The position numbers and the translations under genes were made by a program. The notes beneath the pieces were generated by a model. That model searched no databases. It worked only from the letters and a program-made list of their open reading frames with translations, and had not been told where the DNA came from. Source: Taibaiella sp. (GTDB lineage: Bacteria > Bacteroidota > Bacteroidia > Chitinophagales > Chitinophagaceae). Taken from it: 64,000 bases of DNA. The stretch spans positions 28,519 to 92,518 of the forward strand of contig JAIOYR010000006.1 of assembly GCA_021740995.1 (NCBI GenBank), given 5' to 3'. This document shows positions 15,862 to 23,947 of this stretch, in pieces. Position 1 is the first letter of the stretch. Every line of letters starts with the position of its first letter.

Positions 15862-17082
15862 ATGACGCTAACAGAACTGGTCAAAAAAGAGTTGTGGCAC
15901 AGAAAGAGCCAACTGATATCCGGATTGCTGACGATGACCATAGGCATTGCTGTGATTGTGGCTATCAGGTCCATATCTGTAGTATCCGAAAAGGCTGTAG
16001 CTGTAAAACTGGATAATCTGGGAGCCAATATATTGGTGCTGCCAATGAATGCAAATATTGACGACTATTACGCTGCAGATATTGATGCCCCAACATTTTC
16101 AGAGAGTTTTGTAAACCGTGTAACGAGCTCTACCCTGCCGGGCATAGATAATATGTCGCCCAAGCTATCGAGGAGAATAAAAATAGGCTCAGAGAGTGTG
16201 GTACTGACCGGCATACTACCCAAAAGTGAAATAGCCTCAAAGCCGCTATGGCAGAAGACCGGACTGATAGGCAAGCAACTAAAGGTAAGTTGTGCCCCTG
16301 ACAAACCCGGCAACAATGGCACAACACTGAAAGATGCCAAACTGCAACGCAAGTCTATAGACACCCTGTCTAATGACCATTGCCTGGTGGGCGTATCGGC
16401 AGCAAAACGATTGGGCAAGAAAGCAAATGAGATAGTAGTGATAGAGGGAAAGCAACTACTGATAAGCAAAATACTGCCTGAAACAGGAACCGTAGACGAC
16501 GACCGTGTGTTTGTGAATCTACATATAGCACAGCAGATGTTTGAAGCGCCTAACCAGATTAGCAGCATAGAGATAATGGGCTGCTGCAACGAAATATCGG
16601 ACGGACTGCTCAACAAGTTAAAGAAGGTATTGCCCGAAACTCGCATTACTACTATAGGTCAAATAGTAGCTACGCAAATAGAAACCAACAAAATGATACG
16701 GCAACTGATGTTTGTATTTCTGGCAATCATAGTTGTGGTAGGCAGCTTTTCAATCGGCAATTTTATATGGGCAAATGTGAACGAACGTAAGAAAGAAATA
16801 GGGATTTTAAGACTTATCGGTTACAACAAGCGGCATGTGTATTTCATAATGATGGCGAAGGCACTGTTTCTGGGGTTTACGGGAGGAGTAGCCGGATACA
16901 TACTGGGAACAATAGCTGCACTAACCATAAGCCCGCGCGTAGCAGGTGTACCCGCACAGGTGGTACCGTCATTGTTTTTCATATCGCTGGGACTATCTGT
17001 AGCCATAGCATTGATAGGTGCCATTATCCCTACTTATTTTGCAGGCAAAATTGAACCATTTGTAAACCTACAGGAAGAATAG
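15862..17082 (+). CDS. ABC exporter permease (MacB/FtsX type) with vicinal cysteines
   Basis: 406 residues. One N-terminal membrane helix (about 20-40), a large periplasmic MacB_PCD-like domain, then three C-terminal helices of the FtsX fold (VFLAIIVVVGSFSIGNFIW, a second near KALFLGFTGG, a third IALIGAIIPTYFAG) separated by the conserved NERKKEIGILRLIGYN. The periplasmic domain carries Cys144, Cys174 and the pair Cys241-Cys242 (EIMGCCNEI), unusual for MacB-type permeases. Together with its location in the island it suggests export or extraction of a thiol-binding metalloid. It forms the transporter with the ATPase that starts 2 bases after its stop. Confidence 0.85.
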   Translation: MTLTELVKKELWHRKSQLISGLLTMTIGIAVIVAIRSISVVSEKAVAVKLDNLGANILVLPMNANIDDYYAADIDAPTFSESFVNRVTSSTLPGIDNMSPKLSRRIKIGSESVVLTGILPKSEIASKPLWQKTGLIGKQLKVSCAPDKPGNNGTTLKDAKLQRKSIDTLSNDHCLVGVSAAKRLGKKANEIVVIEGKQLLISKILPETGTVDDDRVFVNLHIAQQMFEAPNQISSIEIMGCCNEISDGLLNKLKKVLPETRITTIGQIVATQIETNKMIRQLMFVFLAIIVVVGSFSIGNFIWANVNERKKEIGILRLIGYNKRHVYFIMMAKALFLGFTGGVAGYILGTIAALTISPRVAGVPAQVVPSLFFISLGLSVAIALIGAIIPTYFAGKIEPFVNLQEE

Positions 17083-17083
17083 C

Positions 17084-17749
17084 ATGTTTTTGAAACTGAG
17101 CAATATCGTAAAAGAATACCAGCATAAGGACGGCAAAATATTTGCGCTAAATAATGTTTCGTTGTCTGTAAATGAGGGCGATTTTGTAGTAGTTACCGGG
17201 GCATCCGGCTCAGGCAAAACAACCCTTTTACTGATAATAGGCGGATTGCTCTATGCAAGCTCAGGAGCGATGCATTTTAAGGAAGCACCTATAAAACTAG
17301 ATAACGGAAATGAGCTGGATGCTTTTCGCAATGCACAGATAGGCTATATCATGCAGAACTTTGCACTGATACCCTACCTTACTGCTACTGAAAATGTGCA
17401 ACTGGCAATGCATAATAAAAAACTGAGCAAACAGGAGCAAACAATAAAAGCTCAAGAACTGCTGCAATGGGTGGGTATGGAGCATAGAATGAACCACTTG
17501 CCGAAAGAGCTTTCAGCGGGGCAGCAGCAGCGGGTAGCAATAGCAAGGGCACTCGCCAATAACCCATCCATAATACTTGCTGATGAACCCACCGGAAATC
17601 TGGACCCTGAGCTATCAAAAGAAATTCTGGATCTGTTGAAAAAGATAAATACTGAGCAAAAAACAACTATAATAATGGTTACTCATAGCGACATGGCCAG
17701 AACGTATGGCAACCATAACGTGAGATTGGAAAAAGGAAAGATAATTTAA
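17084..17749 (+). CDS. ABC exporter ATP-binding subunit (MacB/LolD type)
   Basis: 221 residues. Walker A GASGSGKTT, Q-loop YIMQNFALIPYL, signature LSAGQQQRVAIARAL, Walker B IILADEPTGNLD and the H-loop MVTHSD are all intact, so the subunit should be active. It belongs to the LolD/MacB class that pairs with FtsX-type permeases, here the directly preceding gene. It is the last gene of the island and is followed by a strong terminator at 17775-17817. Confidence 0.93.
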   Translation: MFLKLSNIVKEYQHKDGKIFALNNVSLSVNEGDFVVVTGASGSGKTTLLLIIGGLLYASSGAMHFKEAPIKLDNGNELDAFRNAQIGYIMQNFALIPYLTATENVQLAMHNKKLSKQEQTIKAQELLQWVGMEHRMNHLPKELSAGQQQRVAIARALANNPSIILADEPTGNLDPELSKEILDLLKKINTEQKTTIIMVTHSDMARTYGNHNVRLEKGKII

Positions 17750-17774
17750 AGGAGGGGGTGATGGCTAAAAAAGC

Positions 17775-17819
17775 AAAGATCACGCAAACCTGTTGCAGAC
17801 AGCTTTGCGTGATCTTTTT
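17775..17819 (+). terminator. Rho-independent terminator ending the metalloid island
   Basis: Arms AAAGATCACGCAAA (17775-17788) and TTTGCGTGATCTTT (17804-17817), a perfect 14-bp stem with a 15-nt loop followed by a T run. It ends the plus-strand operon and may also act on the converging S46 peptidase transcript. Confidence 0.9.
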
Positions 17820-17863
17820 GATTGCCAATTAAAGTCGAGCAATTGGCATTATCCTTTTTCCAC

Positions 17864-20038
17864 CTATTTTTTCAAGATATTCATTTCGTCTATAAGCCAG
17901 CCTGCACCACCAAACTTCTCGATGATGAACAACGTGTACCGAATGTCTACTGAAATGTTGCGGCAGCGGGCAGGGTCGTAGTAGTAGTCGCTCATAGTGC
18001 CCTCATAAGCCCTGTCGAAGTTGGTGCCTATAAGTTCTCCTTTGGCATTGAGTACCGGACTTCCTGAGTTGCCGCCCGATGTATGATTAGATGCTATGAA
18101 TGCCAGCGGCATGGTGCCATTGACACCCCACCTACCGTAGTCTTTTTTGTTATACAGCTCCTTTAGTTTTGCCGGCACTTTAAATATTTCCGAGTTGGGG
18201 TCGTCCAGTGCCATTGCATCGCCCAGAGTTGTCTGATAAGAGTACTTTGCGGGACCATCGGGGTCCAGTCCTTTTATTTGCCCATAGGTTAGGCGCAGAG
18301 TGAGGTTGGCATCGGGGTAGAAAATCTTGTTTTTTTCCTTTTCCATCTGCGCCTTCATATATAGCCGCTCCATGTAGCGCATATTGGTAGTGAAGGTATT
18401 GAGCGCTGGCAATATTTTTTGTTTGCGGTTCTGGGCTACAGCATCATACAGCCTGAATGCAGGGTCATTGGCTATTCTGGCACTATCGGTCTGAGTAGCG
18501 GTAGCTGCCCATGACTTAAACTGCTCTACAGTAGCAAATATGGAGTTTTTGTAAATAGCATCTGCCCATGCAGCTATATCCTGATTATGTGCTTTATACG
18601 CATCAATATAGTAGGCCGGCAACGTTTCGGAACATTTGTTGAAGTAAAGGGTCATCAGGGTTTTAAATACATCCCTGTCAGTTGAAGGGTCGTAGTTTTT
18701 GTAGAATGCTTCTTGTGCTGCTATTGTTTTTGCAAGGGTATCCTGCATTTTTCTGGCATCAATCTTTAGCCGCATCACAGACAATATTCTTTCTGCTGCG
18801 GCTCCCTGCTGCACCAGCTCTATCCCAAAAACCGCTTCTTTTATATATTGGTCTTCGTATACTACTTTATCTGCGCCTTCTGCCGCAGCCCTCATACCCG
18901 GCAGCAGGTCTGCGGCATAGGGCAGCGTACGCTGAGCATCCGCCCATTTCTGAAAATTCTTTTCGTAGTTCTGTTTTTTGCCGGTAGCGTTGTTTAGTTT
19001 CAGCCCCAGCACCTCGCCCTGCCATTTTTTCCAGCCGTTGGCTACGCCGGCCCGCTTAGACGTATACTTTATAAATATATCTCTTGAGCCCGTCATGTAC
19101 TTCGTCCAAACATCCAGTTTGCGGGTACGTGCCTCTATACTTATAGGGTCGGCAATAGAATAGACATGCTTGAGGGCGAAGGAAGAAATATACTGATTGG
19201 TGGTACCGGGAAAACCATATACCATAGTGAAATCGCCCTCTTTGTAGCCCGATATGTTGATGTTGAAGTATTGGGGCGCATCGTATGGTTTGTTGGTGGG
19301 CGCATAGTCGGCAGGTTTGTTGTCTGCTCCGGCATAAACCCTGAAAATGCTAAAATCACCGGTGTGCCTTGGCCACATCCAGTTTTCCACATCGCCGCCA
19401 AAGGCACCTATGCCATTGGGCGGGAAGCCTACAAAACGAATATCCCTGTAAGTCTCCGAGATGGCTACCCAAAACTGGTTGCCTTTGAAGAAGGGTTTGA
19501 TATTCGCATCCATACCGGTAGCTTTGGCTATCTCTGCCTCTACTGCTGTGGTACGCACTTTTATGATACTGTCCCGGACTGCATCTCTCAGCGTGTCGTC
19601 GATTCCGGTGAGTATTCTGTCTGTTACATCCTCTATCCTCCGGATAAAAGTAACCGTTAGCCCTTTGCAGGGCAGCTCTTCCTGATGGTTTTTCGCCCAA
19701 TACCCATTTGCAAAGTAGTCTTTCTCCGGGCTGCTTAGCGCCTGGGCGCTACCATAGCCACAATGATGATTGGTGAGTATGAGCCCCTTGGGCGAAATTA
19801 TTTCGCCGGTGCAGCCCTTACCAAACAGCACAATTGCATTATTAAGTCCTGTGCCTTTTTCGTTATATATTCTATCAATCGCTATCTGAAGACCCTGTGC
19901 CTTCATTTCTTTCTCCTGCTCCTTTAGCTTGGGTGGCAACCACATTCCTTCTTTTGCGGTGGCAGTGCCAAAGTGGAAAATTGCAGCTAAAAACAAGCAG
20001 TATTTTACTGATAATGATGTCCAAACAACCTTTTGCAT
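17864..20038 (-). CDS. S46 family dipeptidyl-peptidase, DPP11-like
   Basis: 724 residues, standard S46 length. Signal peptide to about residue 28, then the catalytic His region (LILTNHHCGYG, about 91-92), and the nucleophile in SGGNSGSP (Ser658). Eighteen residues after that Ser is Arg676 (TNFDRAYEGT), the position that is Arg673 in P. gingivalis DPP11 and Gly in DPP7; by that rule the enzyme should remove N-terminal dipeptides with Asp or Glu in P1. S46 enzymes work in the periplasm of asaccharolytic and proteolytic Bacteroidota. Stand-alone gene, tail-to-tail with the metalloid island. Confidence 0.9.
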   Translation of the reverse strand: MQKVVWTSLSVKYCLFLAAIFHFGTATAKEGMWLPPKLKEQEKEMKAQGLQIAIDRIYNEKGTGLNNAIVLFGKGCTGEIISPKGLILTNHHCGYGSAQALSSPEKDYFANGYWAKNHQEELPCKGLTVTFIRRIEDVTDRILTGIDDTLRDAVRDSIIKVRTTAVEAEIAKATGMDANIKPFFKGNQFWVAISETYRDIRFVGFPPNGIGAFGGDVENWMWPRHTGDFSIFRVYAGADNKPADYAPTNKPYDAPQYFNINISGYKEGDFTMVYGFPGTTNQYISSFALKHVYSIADPISIEARTRKLDVWTKYMTGSRDIFIKYTSKRAGVANGWKKWQGEVLGLKLNNATGKKQNYEKNFQKWADAQRTLPYAADLLPGMRAAAEGADKVVYEDQYIKEAVFGIELVQQGAAAERILSVMRLKIDARKMQDTLAKTIAAQEAFYKNYDPSTDRDVFKTLMTLYFNKCSETLPAYYIDAYKAHNQDIAAWADAIYKNSIFATVEQFKSWAATATQTDSARIANDPAFRLYDAVAQNRKQKILPALNTFTTNMRYMERLYMKAQMEKEKNKIFYPDANLTLRLTYGQIKGLDPDGPAKYSYQTTLGDAMALDDPNSEIFKVPAKLKELYNKKDYGRWGVNGTMPLAFIASNHTSGGNSGSPVLNAKGELIGTNFDRAYEGTMSDYYYDPARCRNISVDIRYTLFIIEKFGGAGWLIDEMNILKK

Positions 20039-20144
20039 CCTATATTTTTTTTGATTTGCGGAAATAAATATACACCTTTGCTGGTATACTTTACCGTTTC
20101 TTCCTTATATTAGCGGAATATTAAGATCATATCTTGACCGGCTT

Positions 20145-22181
20145 ATGAAAAAATGCTTGCTACTCATAGCGATATTGTTTGTATCGCAGATGAATACACT
20201 ATTTGCACAATCGTTGTTCAATAGTCCGGACACGGTCTGTGTAAACCAGCCTGTAAAACTATCCAGTAATATCTTCAATGCAAAATCCTACTACTGGGGT
20301 TTTTGCTCCGGCTTCCTGTTCAACACACCACTTGGCACCAATATGGGTGATAATTTTGACTTCAGTATTCCTACCGGAGTGAAGATTGCCAATGACAGCG
20401 GCTTTTTTTATGGTTTTGTTATCAATTCAAAAACATCTGAACTGCTGCGCCTCAACTATGGCAGAAGCCTTGACAACACTCCTACAGTTACCAATCTGGG
20501 CAATCTGACAATGGGTCTTCCTGAAAATCCTACATCGCTGTATCTGGTGAGGGACACCTTTTCGCGCAAGTGGTTTTTATTTGTATCAGGCGGTTTTCAG
20601 AATGCTACATCAGAACTTGCCCGTATAGATTTTGGTCCGCGCCTGAGCAATAACAAACCAAACATTGCCAACTTTGGCAATCCGGCAGGCCTGCTCGACC
20701 ATCCGAAAGGATTGTTTGTGGCACAGGATGCTGACAACCAGTGGTTAGGCTACGTAGTGAACTACAATACCGGCCAGCTTATCCGTCTCGATTTTTCTTT
20801 CAACGTTTCTAATACCCCACTTGCCACTGATATGGGTAATCCGGGTGGTGTACTTAACTTCCCTTCAGACCTTACGGCTGTATACGATGCTAATCAATGG
20901 CATTTGTTCATAACCAACTTTGGTAACAGCACGCTTGCAAGAGTGGATCTGGGTACTGCGCTGGACACGGTAACTCCTGTAGGAAGCAGCCTTGGCGACT
21001 TCCTTTTCAGAATACTGAAACCATCGGCAATATCTATGGTGCGCGATTGTAATTACTTCCATCTTTATATCACCGACAGCACTACCAGCCAGCTTGTAGA
21101 AGTGCGTATGCCTACAGCGGCAGGGCCATACACAGGCATCAGCTATAGCGTAACCGGTGGAATGAATTTCCCTACAGGTATCTCCAACTTCCTGCGTGAC
21201 CGTGACACTGTTTATGCCTTTATTACCAATGCACAGGATAGCACACTTACAAAAATCAGCTTCAATCACTGTACCAATTCAACAATACCATCATTTACAG
21301 AGGTTGCACCACCCGCTTATAGATACAATACTCCGGGTGTATACAATATCTATTACGTAGTGAATGAAGGTTTGCCGAATATGCAGGTTGATTGCCGGGA
21401 CATCACCGTACTGGCACCACCCACCCTGTATCGCAACAATGATACAACATTGTGTCAGGGCGATACACTGCGCCTGTATGCAGTATCTACACTTGCTGAC
21501 TCTATAAGATGGTCTGCAGGGCACAATATAGATACTACCAATGTTTTCTTTGACTCTGTAAGGGTATACCCTAATTATTCAACTACCTACAAGTATACTT
21601 TATACTATCCGTTTGGCTGTATCGTAGATACGTCCATCAACATCAATATCGTAAAAGTAAAAGCTGATGCCGGCCCAGACAGGTATGTACGTGATGGTGC
21701 AATATCAGTATTAGGTGGTCCTTTTACTTCTATGGGTACTTACTCCTATCATTGGGAGCCTTTCCAGTTTCTGAGCGACAGTACCGTACCAAACCCATAC
21801 GCAAATCCACCGTATGACTTCACGTATTACCTTACGGTAACAGAGCAGGGAGAGGGCTATCAATGCAGCAGCAAAGACACGGTAACGGTAAGAATTACCT
21901 GCGGCGATTTCTACCTGCCAAATGCGTTTGTACCTACCAGTGGCAATCCTGTTAGCAGTCGTTTCGGCATACTGAACAACGCACTGATAAAACTGAATTT
22001 CTTCCGCATATATAACCGCTACGGTCAGTTGGTATTCGAGACTACCGATCCCCGCCAGCAGTGGGATGGTTTGTTTAACGGCAAACTGGCTGATGAAGGT
22101 GTGTATGTATGGCATGCAGAAGGTTTCTGCAGCTCTGGTAAGCAAATAAACAAGACCGGGAATGTAACTTTGTTCCACTAA
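20145..22181 (+). CDS. Secreted CHU_C (gliding-motility-associated C-terminal) protein
   Basis: 678 residues with a signal peptide. Residues about 50-380 contain five or so repeats resembling a beta-propeller (units around TNLGNL, NFGNPAG, DMGNPGG, SSLGDFL, each followed by FxxLFVxN-type strands). Then comes a PKD-like middle part (FYNIYYV, GDTLRLYAVS). The last 90 residues are the CHU_C domain: CGDFYLPNAFVPTSG, RIYNRYGQLVFETTD and WDGLFNGKLADEGVYVW, marking T9SS type B cargo. Substrate and partner unknown; surface exposure or secretion is likely. Confidence 0.88.
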   Translation: MKKCLLLIAILFVSQMNTLFAQSLFNSPDTVCVNQPVKLSSNIFNAKSYYWGFCSGFLFNTPLGTNMGDNFDFSIPTGVKIANDSGFFYGFVINSKTSELLRLNYGRSLDNTPTVTNLGNLTMGLPENPTSLYLVRDTFSRKWFLFVSGGFQNATSELARIDFGPRLSNNKPNIANFGNPAGLLDHPKGLFVAQDADNQWLGYVVNYNTGQLIRLDFSFNVSNTPLATDMGNPGGVLNFPSDLTAVYDANQWHLFITNFGNSTLARVDLGTALDTVTPVGSSLGDFLFRILKPSAISMVRDCNYFHLYITDSTTSQLVEVRMPTAAGPYTGISYSVTGGMNFPTGISNFLRDRDTVYAFITNAQDSTLTKISFNHCTNSTIPSFTEVAPPAYRYNTPGVYNIYYVVNEGLPNMQVDCRDITVLAPPTLYRNNDTTLCQGDTLRLYAVSTLADSIRWSAGHNIDTTNVFFDSVRVYPNYSTTYKYTLYYPFGCIVDTSININIVKVKADAGPDRYVRDGAISVLGGPFTSMGTYSYHWEPFQFLSDSTVPNPYANPPYDFTYYLTVTEQGEGYQCSSKDTVTVRITCGDFYLPNAFVPTSGNPVSSRFGILNNALIKLNFFRIYNRYGQLVFETTDPRQQWDGLFNGKLADEGVYVWHAEGFCSSGKQINKTGNVTLFH

Positions 22182-22211
22182 GGAACCATGATTAAATAAA
22201 ATTGGGAAACA

Positions 22212-22508
22212 TTGGCTGCTTTTTTCTTTCAATTAGAACTGCCTGTTATCAATGATAGTATAGTAGCAACTATACCTACTCACCGACTGTACATCAACAA
22301 ACTTTTTGCGGAGGGACGCATACTATCTTATAGTGTATCTGCAAACCGCAGTATGGTATGGTGCGTGATAAATGCCGAAGAGGAACAGGAAGCACTTGAA
22401 ATGGTTTTATCCTTCCCGCTATACCCGCATTTCACGGATGTGATATGTCATCCTTTGCTGTTCCACAACACACTACCTACTGCTATGCCCGGAATATCGC
22501 TGAACTGA
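22212..22508 (+). CDS. Small YciI / muconolactone-isomerase-like protein
   Basis: 98 residues of ferredoxin-like alpha/beta pattern (FFFQLELPVIND, AEGRILSYSVSANRSMVWCVI, EQEALEMVLSFPLYPHFTDV). This resembles the YciI or muconolactone delta-isomerase folds. No ATG lies upstream in frame before a stop (TAA at 22197-22199), so TTG 22212 is the best start. Relatives known to me begin just at this FFF segment. It precedes the peroxiredoxin gene by 144 bases; an operon link is possible but not shown. Function unknown. Confidence 0.65.
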   Translation: MAAFFFQLELPVINDSIVATIPTHRLYINKLFAEGRILSYSVSANRSMVWCVINAEEEQEALEMVLSFPLYPHFTDVICHPLLFHNTLPTAMPGISLN

Positions 22509-22652
22509 ATGTAGCTGTATATTGTGACATAGCAGTTGTATGATGTAATTGAATTATCCTATTCTTTCATAGTAAAACACAATGACCACAGTCAGCTATT
22601 ACAGTGTTTATATGCCGATATTTGCATCCTAAACTTTAAACAAATAAACGGT

Positions 22653-23210
22653 ATGGAAAACAACTTTGTAACAGTAGGAATGAACTTTCCACAGTTCGAA
22701 AAAAAATCAGTAGTCTCTATTGAAAAAGGAAAAGAATTCAAAGAGATAAGCAACAAAGATATTGATGGCAAATGGGCAGTAATGTTCTGGTGGCCAAAAG
22801 ATTTCACTTTTGTATGCCCTACAGAGATTGCAGAGTTCAACAAAAACTTCACAAACTTTACAGACCGCGATACGGTGCTGCTGGGTGCGTCTACAGACAA
22901 TGAGTATGTGCACCACGCATGGCGCATGGCACACAAAGACCTGCGCGACCTGCGCTTCCCTATGATAGCAGACACATCTAAAAGCCTTGCAGAAGAACTG
23001 GGAATATTGTCTGCTGACGAGAAAGTTGCTTATCGTGCCACGTATATAATAGACCCGGAAGGCGTGGTACGCTGGGTATGCATTAATGACCTGAGTGTTG
23101 GCAGAAATGTAAGCGAAGTGCTGCGTGTGCTGGATGCATTGCAGACAGATGAGCTGTGCCCCTGCAACTGGTCGAAGGGTGAAGAAACGCTGGAGCCAGC
23201 AGTAGGTTAA
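22653..23210 (+). CDS. ahpC: Peroxiredoxin, AhpC type
   Basis: 185 residues from the ATG at 22653 (MENNFVTVGMNFPQF); the frame extends upstream to 22536 but the extra segment has no conserved look. The peroxidatic Cys55 is in DFTFVCPTEIAEF and a double Cys motif LCPCNW (Cys169, Cys171) sits near the C-terminus. M. tuberculosis AhpC carries a similar C-terminal cysteine pair. It reduces H2O2 and organic peroxides. The reducing partner is probably the AhpD-like protein encoded next; a terminator lies between them, so they can be expressed separately. Confidence 0.93.
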   Translation: MENNFVTVGMNFPQFEKKSVVSIEKGKEFKEISNKDIDGKWAVMFWWPKDFTFVCPTEIAEFNKNFTNFTDRDTVLLGASTDNEYVHHAWRMAHKDLRDLRFPMIADTSKSLAEELGILSADEKVAYRATYIIDPEGVVRWVCINDLSVGRNVSEVLRVLDALQTDELCPCNWSKGEETLEPAVG

Positions 23211-23299
23211 TATAGCGCCCCTTCCGATAGCTACCGGAATCTCCACGGGAGATGAAGGAATGATGAGAGCAAATCCAACAGCAATAAAATAGAAACAAA

Positions 23300-23335
23300 A
23301 ACGCCCCGCCCGAATATCTTAGCGGGGCGTTTTTT
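23300..23335 (+). terminator. Rho-independent terminator after ahpC
   Basis: Arms AACGCCCCGC (23300-23309) and GCGGGGCGTT (23322-23331), a perfect 10-bp stem with a 12-nt loop, followed by a run of T. It lies between ahpC and ahpD. Confidence 0.9.
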
Positions 23336-23356
23336 CCTAAAAATACAAAACCAACA

Positions 23357-23947
23357 ATGAGCACACCAATAGAAAATGAAACCATTCAGAACCTGTTTCT
23401 GGATTTGGGGATAAGGGCAGACTATACCAGCAAAAGCCTCAACAGCCTTGCTTCTGTGAACAACCGGTATATAAGAGATCTGAAACTGAATGTATCATCT
23501 GTGCTGGGTAGCAACAACCTCACACGTAAGGAGGCATACCTGCTGGCACTTTCCGTAGCGGTAAACGAAAAGAACGATACACTCATAGATGCTTTTGAGG
23601 GGCTGGCAGTAAGAGAGGGCGCCGCACCTGATGAGATTGCAGAAACACACGGCTGTGCATCGCTAATGGGTGTCAACAATATCTTCTACCGGTTCAGGCA
23701 TTATATGCACGATGTGGAGTTTTATAACAAACAACCAGCCGGTCTACGCATGAGCCTGATGATGAACCCTGCGCTGGGCAAACCATTGTTTGAGCTCATG
23801 AGCATAGTTATTTCGGCAGTGAATGGTTGCGAGCGTTGTGTAACCTCGCACGAACATTCGGTAAAAGAATTGGGAGCAGACGAGCCCCGCATCTACGATG
23901 CTATAAGGCTGGCAGCGGTAATAAAAGGATTGTGTACGGTGATTTAA
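23357..23947 (+). CDS. ahpD: AhpD-type alkylhydroperoxidase (CMD family)
   Basis: 196 residues with a duplicated all-helical fold of carboxymuconolactone-decarboxylase/AhpD proteins. The active site CxxC is in VNGCERCVTSHEHSVKEL (Cys158, Cys161, with His165/His167), like the mycobacterial AhpD Cys-x-x-Cys plus His relay. AhpD regenerates AhpC using an outside reductant. The start ATG at 23357 is 21 bases after the ahpC terminator, so it may have its own promoter in the hairpin region. Its last 4 bases overlap the converging histidine kinase gene. Confidence 0.9.
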   Translation: MSTPIENETIQNLFLDLGIRADYTSKSLNSLASVNNRYIRDLKLNVSSVLGSNNLTRKEAYLLALSVAVNEKNDTLIDAFEGLAVREGAAPDEIAETHGCASLMGVNNIFYRFRHYMHDVEFYNKQPAGLRMSLMMNPALGKPLFELMSIVISAVNGCERCVTSHEHSVKELGADEPRIYDAIRLAAVIKGLCTVI

